Shown here piece by piece: positions 25,968 to 34,958 of a stretch of DNA of 64,000 nt. Within the stretch, counting starts at the first letter, position 1. Each line of letters opens with the position of its first letter. The notes below the pieces were generated by a model that saw only the letters and a program-made list of their open reading frames with translations, was not told where the DNA came from and did not search any database. Position numbers and translations under genes: made by a program. Source of the stretch: Streptomyces sp. RKND-216 (GTDB lineage Bacteria > Actinomycetota > Actinomycetes > Streptomycetales > Streptomycetaceae); NCBI RefSeq assembly GCF_004795255.1, contig NZ_SSBQ01000002.1:539001-603000 (forward strand), in the 5' to 3' direction.

Positions 25968-26759
25968 TCAGGCCGAGCGGCTCACGAGCTGGAAGAGGCG
26001 GGCCGTGTGCACGTAGGGGTCGCGGTCGGTGAGCGCCAGTTCGAGGGCTTCCAGACCGGCGTAGAAGCCGGGCTCCCGCTTGCGGTCATCGTCGGTGATG
26101 TGGTCGGCGACCGTACGGATGCCGTAGTGGGCGGGCTCGTGGTGGCCCAGCGTGCGCAGGACCGCGCGGACCTCTTCCGCTGTGTGCAGGACGACCGGGG
26201 CCTCGAAGGTCACCGTCCGGCCGCGGCGTTCGTCCAGCGCCTCGAGCGCCGCGGCCGGATCGAGGTCGCGGACGGCGAGGGCGAGCGGCACGGAGTGGCG
26301 GTTGATCGCCATCAGGGACAGCAGCCCGCCGGGGCGCAGCGGGGCGGTGGCCGCGCGCAGCGCGGGTTCCGCCTCGGTCATGTACTGCAGCAGGTTGTGG
26401 CACAGGACCGCGTCCCAGCCGCCGTCGCGCAGCGACGCGGGGAGGTCGAAGACGTCGGTCTCGACGGTGGTGACCCGCTCGGCGACGCCGGCCTCGGCGG
26501 CACGCTCGCGGGCCGCGGCGAGCATGCCGGGTGAGTAGTCGGCGATCGTGACGCGGTGGCCGGCCCGGGCGAGCGGCACGGCGTCGCCGCCGTCGGCGCC
26601 CGCCAGGTCCAGGATGCGCAGCGGCTGACCGCCCGGCACGGGCAGGTGGCGGGCGAGGTTGTGCGCGGCCAGGGTGTAGCGCAGCCGGCCCCACGGGCTG
26701 CGCTGCCAGTCCCGCCACTTCTCCAGTGCGCCGTCGAAGGTGTCCGCCGTGGTGGCCAT
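25968..26759 (-). CDS. Class I SAM-dependent methyltransferase
   Basis: 263 residues. The Rossmann methyltransferase motifs are ILDLAGADGGDAVPLARAG (motif I, a GxDG variant of GxGxG), VTIADYSPGML (motif II acidic residue), DAVLCHNLLQYM and LRPGGLLSLMAIN. The overall pattern resembles CmoM/SmtA-type small-molecule or tRNA methyltransferases; the substrate is not evident. It is transcribed away from the ABC operon and is followed by 246 bp without a convincing gene that contains the ABC operon promoter region. Confidence 0.85.
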   Translation of the reverse strand: MATTADTFDGALEKWRDWQRSPWGRLRYTLAAHNLARHLPVPGGQPLRILDLAGADGGDAVPLARAGHRVTIADYSPGMLAAARERAAEAGVAERVTTVETDVFDLPASLRDGGWDAVLCHNLLQYMTEAEPALRAATAPLRPGGLLSLMAINRHSVPLALAVRDLDPAAALEALDERRGRTVTFEAPVVLHTAEEVRAVLRTLGHHEPAHYGIRTVADHITDDDRKREPGFYAGLEALELALTDRDPYVHTARLFQLVSRSA

Positions 26760-26798
26760 GGGCCGAACCTATCGCCCGGGGCGCCGGGCCCGGCGGAT

Positions 26799-27251
26799 TC
26801 AGGTCGCGAGGTGCCCGAGTTCGAACCAGACCACGCAGCCCGCCCCCGGGCCGGCGCGGTCGACGCCCCACTCTTCGGCGAAGGTGTCGACGAGGAGCAG
26901 CCCGCGGCCGTGCTCGTCCTCCGGGGTCGCCCAGCAGGGCAGCGGATCGCAGGCGCCGCTGCCGTCGTCCCGCACCTCCACCCGCAGCCGGCTGCCCCCG
27001 GCGCGCAGTACGCAGCTCACGCGCGAACTGTCCGTGTGCAGCACGGCGTTGGTGAAGAGTTCGGAGACGAGGAGCTGGGCGGTGTCGCAGACGTCCGCGG
27101 GGAAGGCCCAGCGGCGCAGCTGGCGCCGGACGCGGCGGCGGGCGTCCGCGACCGCGGTGCCCTCCGCGTCGAGTTCGAAGTCCGCGGCGAGGAAGCCCGG
27201 TCCGGCGTCACCCGGGAGCGTCAGTACCGCTGTGCCACGAGATGGGGGCAC
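26799..27251 (-). CDS. HATPase-domain anti-sigma/serine-kinase-like protein
   Basis: 150 residues from GTG 27251, preceded by GGCGGAAG; longer upstream starts exist but add an Arg/Cys-rich segment unlike the family. The GHKL N-box is CDTAQLLVSELFTNAVLH, with VEVRDDGSG as the G1 box and GRGLLLVD as the G2 box, placing it in the RsbW-like group abundant in streptomycetes. Such proteins regulate sigma factors or partner proteins by binding or phosphorylation. It is divergent from the XRE/DUF397 genes, an arrangement common in this genus, and may act with them. The start choice is moderately certain. Confidence 0.85.
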   Translation of the reverse strand: MPPSRGTAVLTLPGDAGPGFLAADFELDAEGTAVADARRRVRRQLRRWAFPADVCDTAQLLVSELFTNAVLHTDSSRVSCVLRAGGSRLRVEVRDDGSGACDPLPCWATPEDEHGRGLLLVDTFAEEWGVDRAGPGAGCVVWFELGHLAT

Positions 27252-27508
27252 GACACTTCCGCCTTCCGTCCGCAGGGGCGCGCGCCGTCCGCAGAGGCGC
27301 GCACGGCGCTGCCGCGCCGGGCCGTCGGTTCTCACTATCCATTCTGGGGAGTTGGGATGGCAAGACCCGTTCTGCAAATTGCAGAATAGCGAGGGCAGTC
27401 TGTTCGTTGCCCGGACGCCGTGTCACACTTTCCGGCAGCAGGGGCGGTTGAGGCGTTGGGGGACGCCGTGTGCCGGGCCGCCCGTCGAGGCGAGGGGAGG
27501 GTTCCGCC

Positions 27509-28366
27509 GTGCCGGAGACACGTTCGGCCCCCACGGTGGGGCAGATCGTTCTGGGTCTGCGGCTGCGTGACCTGCGTGAGAAGGCCGGGGTCAGCTTCGA
27601 CCAGGCCGCGGAGGCGCTGCGCGTCAACCCGACCACGGTGCGCCGGATGGAGAAGGCCGAAGTCGGCCTGAAACCGGTGTACGTGGAGAAGCTGCTCCAG
27701 GTCTACAACGTCGGCCACGCGGAGAGTCTCGCCTTCCTCTCCCTCGTCGAGGAGGCCAACAACCCCGGCTGGTGGCACCGGTTCCGCGACGTGCTGCCGA
27801 GCTGGTTCAGCCTGTACGTGAGCCTGGAGGAGTCGGCGTCGGTCATCCGCGCCTACGAACCCCAGTGTGTTCCGGGGCTGTTGCAGACCGAGGACTACGC
27901 GCGGGCCCTGCTGCGCGTCGGCTTCCCCGGCGCCCCCGACGAGGAGCTGGACCGGCGCGTCGCGCTCCGCATGGCGCGGCAGTCGCTGCTGGCCCGACGG
28001 AAGGACGTCCGGCTGTGGGCGGTGCTCGACGAGACGGTGCTGCGGCGCCCGGTCGGCGGGGCCGCGGTGATGCGCGCGCAGATCGACCGGCTGGCCGAGG
28101 CGGCGGCCGCGCCGAACGTCTCCCTCCAGATCCTGCCGTACGCCGCCGGGCCGCATCCCGGCATGTTCGGCCCTTTCCAGCTCTTCCGCTTCGACATTCC
28201 CGAACTCCCGGACATCGTCTACACCGAGAGCCTCACCGGCGCCGTCTACCACGACGAACGCGCCGACACCGTGGCCTACCTCGAGGCGCTGGACCGGATG
28301 GGCGCACAGGCCGCGCCCCTGTCGGACACCGGACGCATCCTCGGTGACCTGCGCAAGGAGCTCTGA
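27509..28366 (+). CDS. XRE-family regulator with DUF5753 domain
   Basis: 285 residues from GTG 27509, chosen because GGGGAGGG lies 7 bases upstream; an upstream ATG at 27470 would read through that site. The N-terminal HTH (LRDLREKAGVSFDQAAEALRVNPTTVRRMEKAE) is followed by the DUF5753 ligand-like domain, recognisable from YEPQCVPGLLQTEDYARAL, ILPYAAGPHPGMFGPF and the C-terminal region. In streptomycetes such genes are paired with a small DUF397 protein, which is the next gene here. BldB/WhiJ-type pairs control differentiation and antibiotic production; the specific targets here are unknown. Confidence 0.92.
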   Translation: MPETRSAPTVGQIVLGLRLRDLREKAGVSFDQAAEALRVNPTTVRRMEKAEVGLKPVYVEKLLQVYNVGHAESLAFLSLVEEANNPGWWHRFRDVLPSWFSLYVSLEESASVIRAYEPQCVPGLLQTEDYARALLRVGFPGAPDEELDRRVALRMARQSLLARRKDVRLWAVLDETVLRRPVGGAAVMRAQIDRLAEAAAAPNVSLQILPYAAGPHPGMFGPFQLFRFDIPELPDIVYTESLTGAVYHDERADTVAYLEALDRMGAQAAPLSDTGRILGDLRKEL

Positions 28367-28376
28367 ACCACCCCCC

Positions 28377-28700
28377 ATGGAACATCTGTCCCCCACCGAA
28401 CACCGCCCCCCGGGCACATACCGCCCCCGCAGGGAGGACGGCGCGCACGTCCGCAACGGCCCGCGCGTCTACAACGGCATGCCCGCCCGGGAGCTGGGCA
28501 GCGTCGGCTGGCGCAAGCCGTGGAGCGGCCCCAACGGCGGCAACTGCGTGGAGGCGCTGAAGCTGTCGGACGGCCGGGTGGCCCTGCGGCAGTCCAGCGA
28601 TCCCGACGGGCCGGCGCTCATCTACTCCCCCCACGAGATCGAGAGCTTCATCGCCGGAGCCAAGAACGGCGAGGCCGACTTCCTCCTGCCCACTTCGTGA
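28377..28700 (+). CDS. DUF397-domain protein
   Basis: 107 residues from ATG 28377. The C-terminal part, GWRKPWSGPNGGNCVEALKL then GRVALRQSSDPDGPALIYSPHEIESFIAGAKNGE, is the DUF397 domain. The first 45 residues are Pro/Arg-rich and unusual for the family, which often starts near the domain; ATG 28479 is an alternative start but neither has a good ribosome site. It begins 10 bp after the XRE gene and is followed 14 bp later by a methyltransferase, so the three are probably co-transcribed. DUF397 partners generally counteract or assist the adjacent XRE regulator. Confidence 0.85.
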   Translation: MEHLSPTEHRPPGTYRPRREDGAHVRNGPRVYNGMPARELGSVGWRKPWSGPNGGNCVEALKLSDGRVALRQSSDPDGPALIYSPHEIESFIAGAKNGEADFLLPTS

Positions 28701-28714
28701 CCCGAGAGGCCGCC

Positions 28715-29536
28715 ATGACCGGCAACCGCTACTCCGCCGACCGCATCGACACCACCGCCCCGCACTCCGCCCGGATGTACGACTACTGGCTCGGGGGAAA
28801 GACGCACTACGAGGCCGACGCGGAGGCCGCCGAGGCCGTCATGGCGCTGTGGCCCGGCGTCCGCACCGGCGCGCAGGTGAACCGCTGGTTCATGCGGCGG
28901 GCCGCGCGCTGGCTCGCCGAGGAGGCCGGTATCCGGCAGTTCCTCGACGTCGGCGCAGGCATCCCCACCACCCCGAACCTGCACCAGGTCACCCAGGCCG
29001 TCGCCCCCGACTGCCGGGTGGTATACGCGGACAACGACCCGATCGTGCTGACGTACTCCGAGGCGCTGCTGGAGAGCAGCCCGGAGGGCCGGACGGTCTA
29101 CGTGCACGCCGACGTCACCGACCCGGCGAGCATCCTTGCCACGCCGGCGTTGCGCGAGACGCTGGACCTCACCCGGCCCGTCGGCCTGTCGATGATGGCG
29201 CTGCTGCACTTCGTCACCGACGAGGGCAAGCCCTACGACCTGGTGCGCGAGCTGATGGGGGCGCTGCCGTCCGGCAGCTATCTGATGCTCTCCCACTGCA
29301 CGCCGGAGCTGGACCCGCCGGCGTGGGAGCGGCTCTCGCAGCTCGCGGCCTCGCGCAGCGACATCACCGGCCAGGCGCGCAGCCACGCGGAGGTGTCCCG
29401 CTTCTTCGACGGGCTGGAGCTGGTGGAGCCCGGCGTGGTCGTGCCGCACCGCTGGCGCCCGGACGGCGACGAGTCCGTCGCCGACCTCACGGACGCGGAG
29501 GTGTCCCTGTACGCGGGAGTGGCGCGCAAGCCGTGA
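28715..29536 (+). CDS. SAM-dependent methyltransferase, DUF574 type
   Basis: 273 residues from ATG 28715. The opening IDTTAPHSARMYDYWLGGKTHYEAD and the block FLDVGAGIPTTPNLHQVTQ are diagnostic of the actinobacterial S-adenosyl methyltransferase family PF04672 (DUF574). VVYADNDPIVLTYS supplies the acidic ribose contact. Substrates for this large family are unknown; many copies accompany XRE/DUF397 pairs, as here. It ends 82 bp before the convergent P450 gene, with a hairpin between them. Confidence 0.92.
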   Translation: MTGNRYSADRIDTTAPHSARMYDYWLGGKTHYEADAEAAEAVMALWPGVRTGAQVNRWFMRRAARWLAEEAGIRQFLDVGAGIPTTPNLHQVTQAVAPDCRVVYADNDPIVLTYSEALLESSPEGRTVYVHADVTDPASILATPALRETLDLTRPVGLSMMALLHFVTDEGKPYDLVRELMGALPSGSYLMLSHCTPELDPPAWERLSQLAASRSDITGQARSHAEVSRFFDGLELVEPGVVVPHRWRPDGDESVADLTDAEVSLYAGVARKP

Positions 29537-29556
29537 CGGGCGCCGCCCCCGGAACG

Positions 29557-29585
29557 CACCGGCCCCCACAGCGGGGCGGCCGGTG
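29557..29585. terminator. Bidirectional terminator between methyltransferase and P450 genes
   Basis: CACCGGCC (29557-29564) pairs with GGCCGGTG (29578-29585), with further GC pairing possible inside the loop. It sits between two convergent genes. Confidence 0.55.
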
Positions 29586-29618
29586 CGGCCGGGGCCGAGG
29601 CGACCGGTCCGGCCGCAG

Positions 29619-30953
29619 TCAGGCGCCGCCGGGCGGTCGGAAGCGTACGGGCAGCCGTACGGGCCCGCGCATCAGCATGCCCGTGCGCCACGGCAGCGTG
29701 TCCGGGTCCGCGTCCAGGGCGAGGTGGGGTGCACGTTCCAGCAGGCGCCCGATGGCGACGCGCGCCTCCAGCCGGGCGAGGGGTGCTCCCAGGCAGAAGT
29801 GCACGCCGTGGCCGAAGGCCAGGTGCCCCCGGGTACCGGCCGCTCCCCCGCCGTGTGTCGGCGCCTCACCGCGGCGGATGTCGAAGCGGTCCGGCTCGGG
29901 GAACCGCTGCGGGTCGCGGTCGCCGTCGGCGAGCACAGGCAGCACCACCTCGCCGCCGCCGGGGATCGTCACCCCGCCGATCTCCACCGGCTCCACGGTG
30001 AAGCGGTACGTCGGCGTCTCCACCGGTCCGTCGTAGCGCAGCATCTCCTCGACGGCGGCGTCGATGAGCGCCGGGTCGGCGCGGAGCGCCGCGAGCTGGT
30101 CCGGGTGGCGGAGCAGGGCGAGCACGCCGTTGGAGATCAGGTTGACCGTGGTCTCGTGCCCCGCGACGAGCAGCAGCCAGGTCATGCCCAGCAGTTCGTC
30201 GGGGGCGAGCCGGTCGCCGTCCTCGTCCGTGGTGCGGATCAGGCCGCTGAGCAGGTCGGTTCCGGGTTCGTCGCGTTTGCGGGCGATGAGCGCCTGCAGG
30301 TAGTCGGTCAGCGCGTCGACCGCGGCCCGCGTCTCCGCGTCCGAGGCGACGCCGACCACCGTGTTCGACCAGCGGCGGAACGGCTCCCGCTCCAGGCCGG
30401 GCACGCCCAGCAGTTCACAGATGACGCCGATGGGCAGCGGGAACGACAGCGCCTCCACCAGGTCGCCGCGTCCGTCCGGTGCCGCGAGAAGGGCGTCCAG
30501 TAGCGCGTCGGTCATCTCCCGCACGCGGGGTGCGAGCGCCTCGACGCGACGCGAGGTGAACTCCCGCGCCACCAGCTTGCGCAGCCGGGTGTGGTCGGGC
30601 GGGTCGGAGGCGAGCATGTGCCTGCCGGATGCCACGGACCGCATACCCAGACGCGGCGACGCCCTGTCCCACTCCTTCGACAGCCGCGGGTCGTTGAGCG
30701 TGGCGCGGGCGGCGTCGTAGCCGACCACCAGCCAGGCCTCGAACCCCTCCGGTGTGCGCACCCGGTGCACCGGCCCCTGCGCGCGGAGCTGCGCGTACAC
30801 CGGGTACGGGTTCCGGGCGAACTCCTCGCCCAGCGCGCCCAGGTCGACCAGGCGCTCCCGGTGTCGCCGGCCGCCGTGCTCTTCCCCGTCCGCGTGCTCC
30901 CCGTGGTCCCCATGGTCTCCGCCGTGAGCGGTGTCGTGCGCGTGCGTCGTCAT
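29619..30953 (-). CDS. Soluble cytochrome P450 with a histidine-rich N-terminal tail
   Basis: 444 residues from ATG 30953, preceded by GGGGGAG. P450 signatures: I-helix AGHETT, K-helix EEMLR, the PERF-equivalent region FPEPDRFDIRR and heme loop FGHGVHFCLGAPLAR with the Cys thiolate. It is a class I bacterial enzyme needing ferredoxin and reductase, neither of which is adjacent. Residues 4-31 contain eight His among Asp/Glu/Gly, a tail not normal for the family. No biosynthetic cluster surrounds it, so the substrate is unknown. Confidence 0.92.
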   Translation of the reverse strand: MTTHAHDTAHGGDHGDHGEHADGEEHGGRRHRERLVDLGALGEEFARNPYPVYAQLRAQGPVHRVRTPEGFEAWLVVGYDAARATLNDPRLSKEWDRASPRLGMRSVASGRHMLASDPPDHTRLRKLVAREFTSRRVEALAPRVREMTDALLDALLAAPDGRGDLVEALSFPLPIGVICELLGVPGLEREPFRRWSNTVVGVASDAETRAAVDALTDYLQALIARKRDEPGTDLLSGLIRTTDEDGDRLAPDELLGMTWLLLVAGHETTVNLISNGVLALLRHPDQLAALRADPALIDAAVEEMLRYDGPVETPTYRFTVEPVEIGGVTIPGGGEVVLPVLADGDRDPQRFPEPDRFDIRRGEAPTHGGGAAGTRGHLAFGHGVHFCLGAPLARLEARVAIGRLLERAPHLALDADPDTLPWRTGMLMRGPVRLPVRFRPPGGA

Positions 30954-31047
30954 GCTCCCCCTCGCGTTCCGGGCCCCCTGGACCGATGCTAGGCCGCCGG
31001 GACGCACCGGTGCGAGAGGCGCATTTCGGCCACACCTCCGCGCCCGG

Positions 31048-31992
31048 TCAGCCGTAGAGGGAGAGTGCCCGGGCGAGGGCGGTCCGGGTGGGGAGGCCGT
31101 CAGTGTCACCGGGGGCCTGCACGGCGAGGGCAGCGACGCACGCGGCCTCCGCCAGGGCGCGTTCCGGGTCCAGCTCGCGCAGCCAGGCCGAGAGCCAGCC
31201 GGCGGTGAAGGCCTCCCCCGCGCCCGAGGGGTCGGTCACCTGGACGCCGAACGGCTCGTGCGTCCACTGCCCGTCCCGCGTGACGGCGAGGGTCGAGTGG
31301 TCCTGCCGCTTGACGACGACGGTCCGCGCGCGGCCCAGCTCCAGCAGGGCCTTGGCGACCTGCTCGGCGCCGCCTCCGAGCAGCATCTCCAGCTCGTCCT
31401 CGCCGGCGACGACGAGGTCGGCCTCGCGCAGCAGCGGACCGGCGATCCGCATCCAGTCGTGGTCGGTGCCCAGGGTGTGCTGCACGCTCGGGTCGAAGCT
31501 GACGGCGGCGCCGGACTGGCGGGCGAGCTCGACCAGCCGGTGCACCGCCTGCGCGGCGCCCGGCGCGAGCATGGGCGTGACGCCGGAGACGTGCACCAGC
31601 CGTGCGCCGACGATGGCCTCGGGCGGGAGGTCCTGGGCGGTGAGCCGGGAGCCAGCGGAGCCGGCGCGATAGGAGACGGCGTCCAGGGGGCGCTGCGGGT
31701 GGCTGTCTCTGAGCAGCAGCCCGGTGGGCGCGTCCGGGTCGGCGACGGCCCAGGAGACGTCCACGCCGTCGGCGCGCATCTCACGCAGCACCGCCTCGCC
31801 GGCCGGGTCGGCGCCGACCCGCCCCAGCCAGCGGGTGGGGTGGCCGAGGCGGGCCAGCGCCGCGGCGACGGTGGACTCCGCTCCGGCGACGGAACGGCGG
31901 AAGTGCACCGCGCGGTCGAGGGGTACGCCCGGCTCGGCGAGCATGAGCAGCATCGCCTCACCGCATGTCACGGCCTCCGGTCCGGTCGCCAC
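31048..31992 (-). CDS. PfkB-family carbohydrate kinase (KDG kinase-like)
   Basis: 314 residues. The ribokinase fold is visible: TCGEAMLLM start, RRSVAGAESTVAAALARLGHPTRWLGRVGADP (PfkB signature 1), VVAGEDELEML and VTDPSGAGEAFTAGWL (signature 2 region). The order and length fit 2-keto-3-deoxygluconate kinases. The normally invariant GAGD anion-hole/catalytic motif reads GAGE (codon GAG), a conservative but rare change at the catalytic base. It stands alone between the P450 and allantoicase genes; a link to purine catabolism is not evident. Confidence 0.88.
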   Translation of the reverse strand: MATGPEAVTCGEAMLLMLAEPGVPLDRAVHFRRSVAGAESTVAAALARLGHPTRWLGRVGADPAGEAVLREMRADGVDVSWAVADPDAPTGLLLRDSHPQRPLDAVSYRAGSAGSRLTAQDLPPEAIVGARLVHVSGVTPMLAPGAAQAVHRLVELARQSGAAVSFDPSVQHTLGTDHDWMRIAGPLLREADLVVAGEDELEMLLGGGAEQVAKALLELGRARTVVVKRQDHSTLAVTRDGQWTHEPFGVQVTDPSGAGEAFTAGWLSAWLRELDPERALAEAACVAALAVQAPGDTDGLPTRTALARALSLYG

Positions 31993-32142
31993 GCCGCTCT
32001 CCCGCCTGTCCGCCTGCTGTCCTGTCCGGGCGAGGTTACCCGGTGCGGGCGGGTCACCCCAGGGCGTCCTCTTCCCCTCTCACTCCGGGGCCGGTGCCCG
32101 CCGTCGGCGGCGGGCACCGGCCCCGGATGCGAACGGCGGCCG

Positions 32143-33270
32143 TCAGCCGCCGAGTTCACGGTGGCGCCGGCCCAGGCGCCCCGCGCCCTCTTCGGTGAGG
32201 GAACCGTGCAGCCGGAGCCGCGCGATGCCGCCGTCGGGAAAGATGTCCAGCCGCACGTGCGTCACGGCGGGGGCGTCGTCGAGCAGGAAGCGGTGCACGC
32301 TGTCGGGCTGGAGCCGGGTACGGGGCAGCAGCTCGCGCCACGCGCCGTCCTCGCCGTCACGGCCGACGAGCGCGGCCCAGCCGGCGGCGTTGCCCTTGAG
32401 GTAGCCGGTGTCGATCTCGACGGCGCGGATCACGGCCTGCTCGGTCAGCGCGTAGCGGATCCAGTCGTTGCCCCGGTCGCGACGGCGGCGCGTCTCCCAG
32501 CCGTCGTCCATCTTCCGGCTGCGGCCGGGCTGGATGGTGTGGGCGGGCGGGGAGTAGAAGCGGTCGGAGGCGTCCTCGACGGCGCCGCCGTTCTCCTGCG
32601 CGACGACGTCGAAGGTGCCGAGCGCCGCGAGCCACGCCGGGTCGGGGACGACCTCGCCGTGCACCCGCAGCCGGGCGACGCCGCCGTCGGGGTGCTGCAC
32701 CAGGCGCACGTGGGTGAAGCGCTGTTCGGCGGTGACCTCGAAGCCGTTCGCGGCGTGGCCGCCGATCTCGGTGCGGGGCACGATCTCGGTCCACTTCACG
32801 TCGGGACCGAGGAGGTCCGCGGGCGACGGGGCCCCGGGGACGGACGCGGCCTGGACGGAGACGGCGCGCGGGTAGTTGCCGCGGAAGTGGGCGGTGTCGA
32901 CGATGACGCCGCGGATGACGCCCGGGGCGCCGAGGCGGACCAGGGCCCAGTCGTGGTCGTCCGCCTCCGGGTGGGGGGTGTCCGCGCCGGTGCCGCGGCG
33001 GCGGCGGGTCTCCCAGCCGTCCATGATCTTGCCCTTGTGGCCGAAACGCTCGGGGTCGAACTCGGCCGGTTCCGGCGTGAGGAGGTTCTCCCGCTCGGCG
33101 AAGAACTCGTCGTTGGCGGCGACGACGCCGGCGCCCAGCCGCCGGTCGGCCAGGTCGGCGAGGTGGGTGAAGGGCAGGTCGGCGTCGCGGTAGTCAGCGT
33201 ACGGGTCGCCGCCGGGGTACGGGTTCGCGTCGCCGGTGTGGCGGGGGATCGCGGGGGTCGCCGCGCTCAT
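32143..33270 (-). CDS. alc: Allantoicase
   Basis: 375 residues from ATG 33270. The protein is an internal duplication of the allantoicase jelly-roll domain: each half carries MDGWETRRRR or MDDGWETRRRR near its start and a VRLxxxPDGGxARLRxHG strand (HVRLVQHPDGGVARLRVHG and HVRLDIFPDGGIARLRLHG). It hydrolyses allantoate to ureidoglycolate and urea. It begins 20 bp downstream of allantoinase on the same strand, so the operon is allB-alc, reading away from the IclR gene. Confidence 0.95.
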   Translation of the reverse strand: MSAATPAIPRHTGDANPYPGGDPYADYRDADLPFTHLADLADRRLGAGVVAANDEFFAERENLLTPEPAEFDPERFGHKGKIMDGWETRRRRGTGADTPHPEADDHDWALVRLGAPGVIRGVIVDTAHFRGNYPRAVSVQAASVPGAPSPADLLGPDVKWTEIVPRTEIGGHAANGFEVTAEQRFTHVRLVQHPDGGVARLRVHGEVVPDPAWLAALGTFDVVAQENGGAVEDASDRFYSPPAHTIQPGRSRKMDDGWETRRRRDRGNDWIRYALTEQAVIRAVEIDTGYLKGNAAGWAALVGRDGEDGAWRELLPRTRLQPDSVHRFLLDDAPAVTHVRLDIFPDGGIARLRLHGSLTEEGAGRLGRRHRELGG

Positions 33271-33290
33271 GTGCTGCCTTCCTTTTGCGG

Positions 33291-34646
33291 TCAGCCGGCC
33301 CGGTGGGCGGTCGGACGGGCGATGAGCCGCCCGGTCCTGTCCAGGGGCCGGGAGTGGTCGGTGATCTGTTCGCCGCGCAGCCAGCTGGACCGGACCACGC
33401 CGTGCAGGGTGCGTCCGGCGTAGGCAGTGACCTGGTTGCGGTGGTGCAGCGCGGCGGGGTCGACGGTGAACGTCTCCTCGGGGGCGAGGACGGCGAAGTC
33501 GGCGTCGTGGCCGGGGGCGACGGCGCCTTTGTGAGCGAGGCCGGCGAGCCGTGCGGGCCCGGCGGACATCCACCGCACGACGTCCTCCAGGGAGTGGCCG
33601 CGCTCCCGAGCGGCGGTCCACACGGCGGGCAGGCCGAGCTGGAGGGAGGAGATGCCTCCCCAGGCGTCGGCGAAGTCGGGGGTCTTGAGGTCGGTGGTGC
33701 AGGGCGAGTGGTCGGACACCACGCAGTCGAGGAGGCCGTCGGCGAGGCCCTGCCAGAGGGCGTCCTGGTTGGCGCGCTCCCGGATGGGCGGGCAGCACTT
33801 GAACTCGGTTGCGCCGTCGGGAACCTCCTCCGCGGTCAGGGTGAGGAAGTGCGGGCAGGTCTCGACGGTCAGCCGTACGCCGTCGCGGCGGGCGTCCGCG
33901 ATCATCGGGAGGGCGTCGGCGGAGGACAGGTGCAGGACGTGGACGCGGGCGTCCAGGCGGCGCGCGAGGTCGATGAGCAGGGCGATGGCGTCGTGCTCGG
34001 CCTCGCGGGGCCGGGAGGCGAGGAAGTCGGCGTAGCGGCCGCCGGCGCGCTGCGGGGCGGCGGTGAGCCGTCCGGGGTCCTCGGCGTGCACGATGAGCAG
34101 GCCGTCGAAGGAGGCGATCTCGGTGAGCGCGGCCTGAAGCTGCTCCGGGTCCAGCTCGGGGAACTCCTCGACGCCGGAGGGGGACAGGAAGCACTTGAAG
34201 CCGAACACGCCCGCCTCGTGCAGCGGCTTCAGGGCGGCGACGTTGCCGGGCACGGCGCCGCCCCAGAAGCCGGTGTCGATGTGCGCCTTCTCGCGGGCGA
34301 CGTCCTGCTTGATGCGCAGGTGGTCGACGGTGGTGGTCGGCGGCAGCGAGTTGAGCGGCATGTCCAGGAGCGTGGTGACACCGCCCGCGGCGGCGGCGCG
34401 GGTGGCGGTGTAGAAGCCCTCCCACGCGCTGCGGCCGGGGTCGTTGACGTGCACGTGGGTGTCCACCAGGCCGGGCAGCAGGGCGTCGTCGCCCAGTTCG
34501 ACGAGGCGCGCGCCGTCGGGCACCGGGGCGTCGTGGGGCAGAACGGCGTCGATCCGGCCGTCCTGCCCGACGGCCACGGACGCCGCCCGGGCGCCCTCCG
34601 GGGTGATCACACGGGTCGAACGCAGCACCAGCCGGACGTCGGCCAC
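33291..34646 (-). CDS. allB: Allantoinase
   Basis: 451 residues from GTG 34646, preceded by GAGGAGGA. The amidohydrolase metal ligands are present: [13 protein letters not shown] (HxH), [11 protein letters not shown] (carboxylated Lys), [17 protein letters not shown] and VVSDHSPC (Asp). It opens the allantoin ring to allantoate. An upstream ATG (34754) would place 36 residues over the operator region and is rejected. Expression is likely controlled by the divergent IclR protein through the palindromes at 34691-34791. Confidence 0.95.
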   Translation of the reverse strand: MADVRLVLRSTRVITPEGARAASVAVGQDGRIDAVLPHDAPVPDGARLVELGDDALLPGLVDTHVHVNDPGRSAWEGFYTATRAAAAGGVTTLLDMPLNSLPPTTTVDHLRIKQDVAREKAHIDTGFWGGAVPGNVAALKPLHEAGVFGFKCFLSPSGVEEFPELDPEQLQAALTEIASFDGLLIVHAEDPGRLTAAPQRAGGRYADFLASRPREAEHDAIALLIDLARRLDARVHVLHLSSADALPMIADARRDGVRLTVETCPHFLTLTAEEVPDGATEFKCCPPIRERANQDALWQGLADGLLDCVVSDHSPCTTDLKTPDFADAWGGISSLQLGLPAVWTAARERGHSLEDVVRWMSAGPARLAGLAHKGAVAPGHDADFAVLAPEETFTVDPAALHHRNQVTAYAGRTLHGVVRSSWLRGEQITDHSRPLDRTGRLIARPTAHRAG

Positions 34647-34690
34647 CTCGGTTCCTCCTCTGGGCCTCCGCCGGGGCGGAGATTCGGTTC

Positions 34691-34791
34691 TTCCGCGAAG
34701 CGGAATTTCAACGTTCTGTTGAGAAGTCTTCCCGCCCGCAGGGCGACACGTCAAGCCTGCGCGGACTCCTGGAGGTTTCCACTAAATGGAA
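34691..34791. promoter_or_regulatory. Operator cluster between allB and the divergent IclR gene
   Basis: Three 15-bp palindromes lie here: TTCCGCGAAGCGGAA (34691-34705), TCAACGTTCTGTTGA (34708-34722) and TTCCACTAAATGGAA (34777-34791). On the minus strand the second one supplies TTGAAA (34711-34706), placed like the -35 of the other putative AllR-controlled promoters, with the first palindrome starting two bases later; the -10 for allB is weak. For the regulator, TAGCAT at 34923-34928 is a candidate -10. Confidence 0.6.
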
Positions 34792-34958
34792 GACCGTTGC
34801 CGCATCCCGGTATGGATGTCCTGCCACTGGCGGCGCCCGGACACCCTCTTCGTACCCGCCTCCAGCCCTCGTGACCGGCGACAACGGGCCCCACGGGGCG
34901 GTGCCCGCCGGGGCGGGGCCGGTAGCATGCGCCACACACCGCAGGAAAGGAACGCGAC

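Noticed and set aside
29619..30953. P450 as part of a secondary metabolite cluster
   Set aside because: No PKS, NRPS, terpene or tailoring genes lie nearby; the neighbours are regulators and sugar/purine genes.
30931..33423. An 830-codon plus-strand frame over P450, PfkB and allantoicase
   Set aside because: Antisense artefact of GC bias over three well-supported genes.
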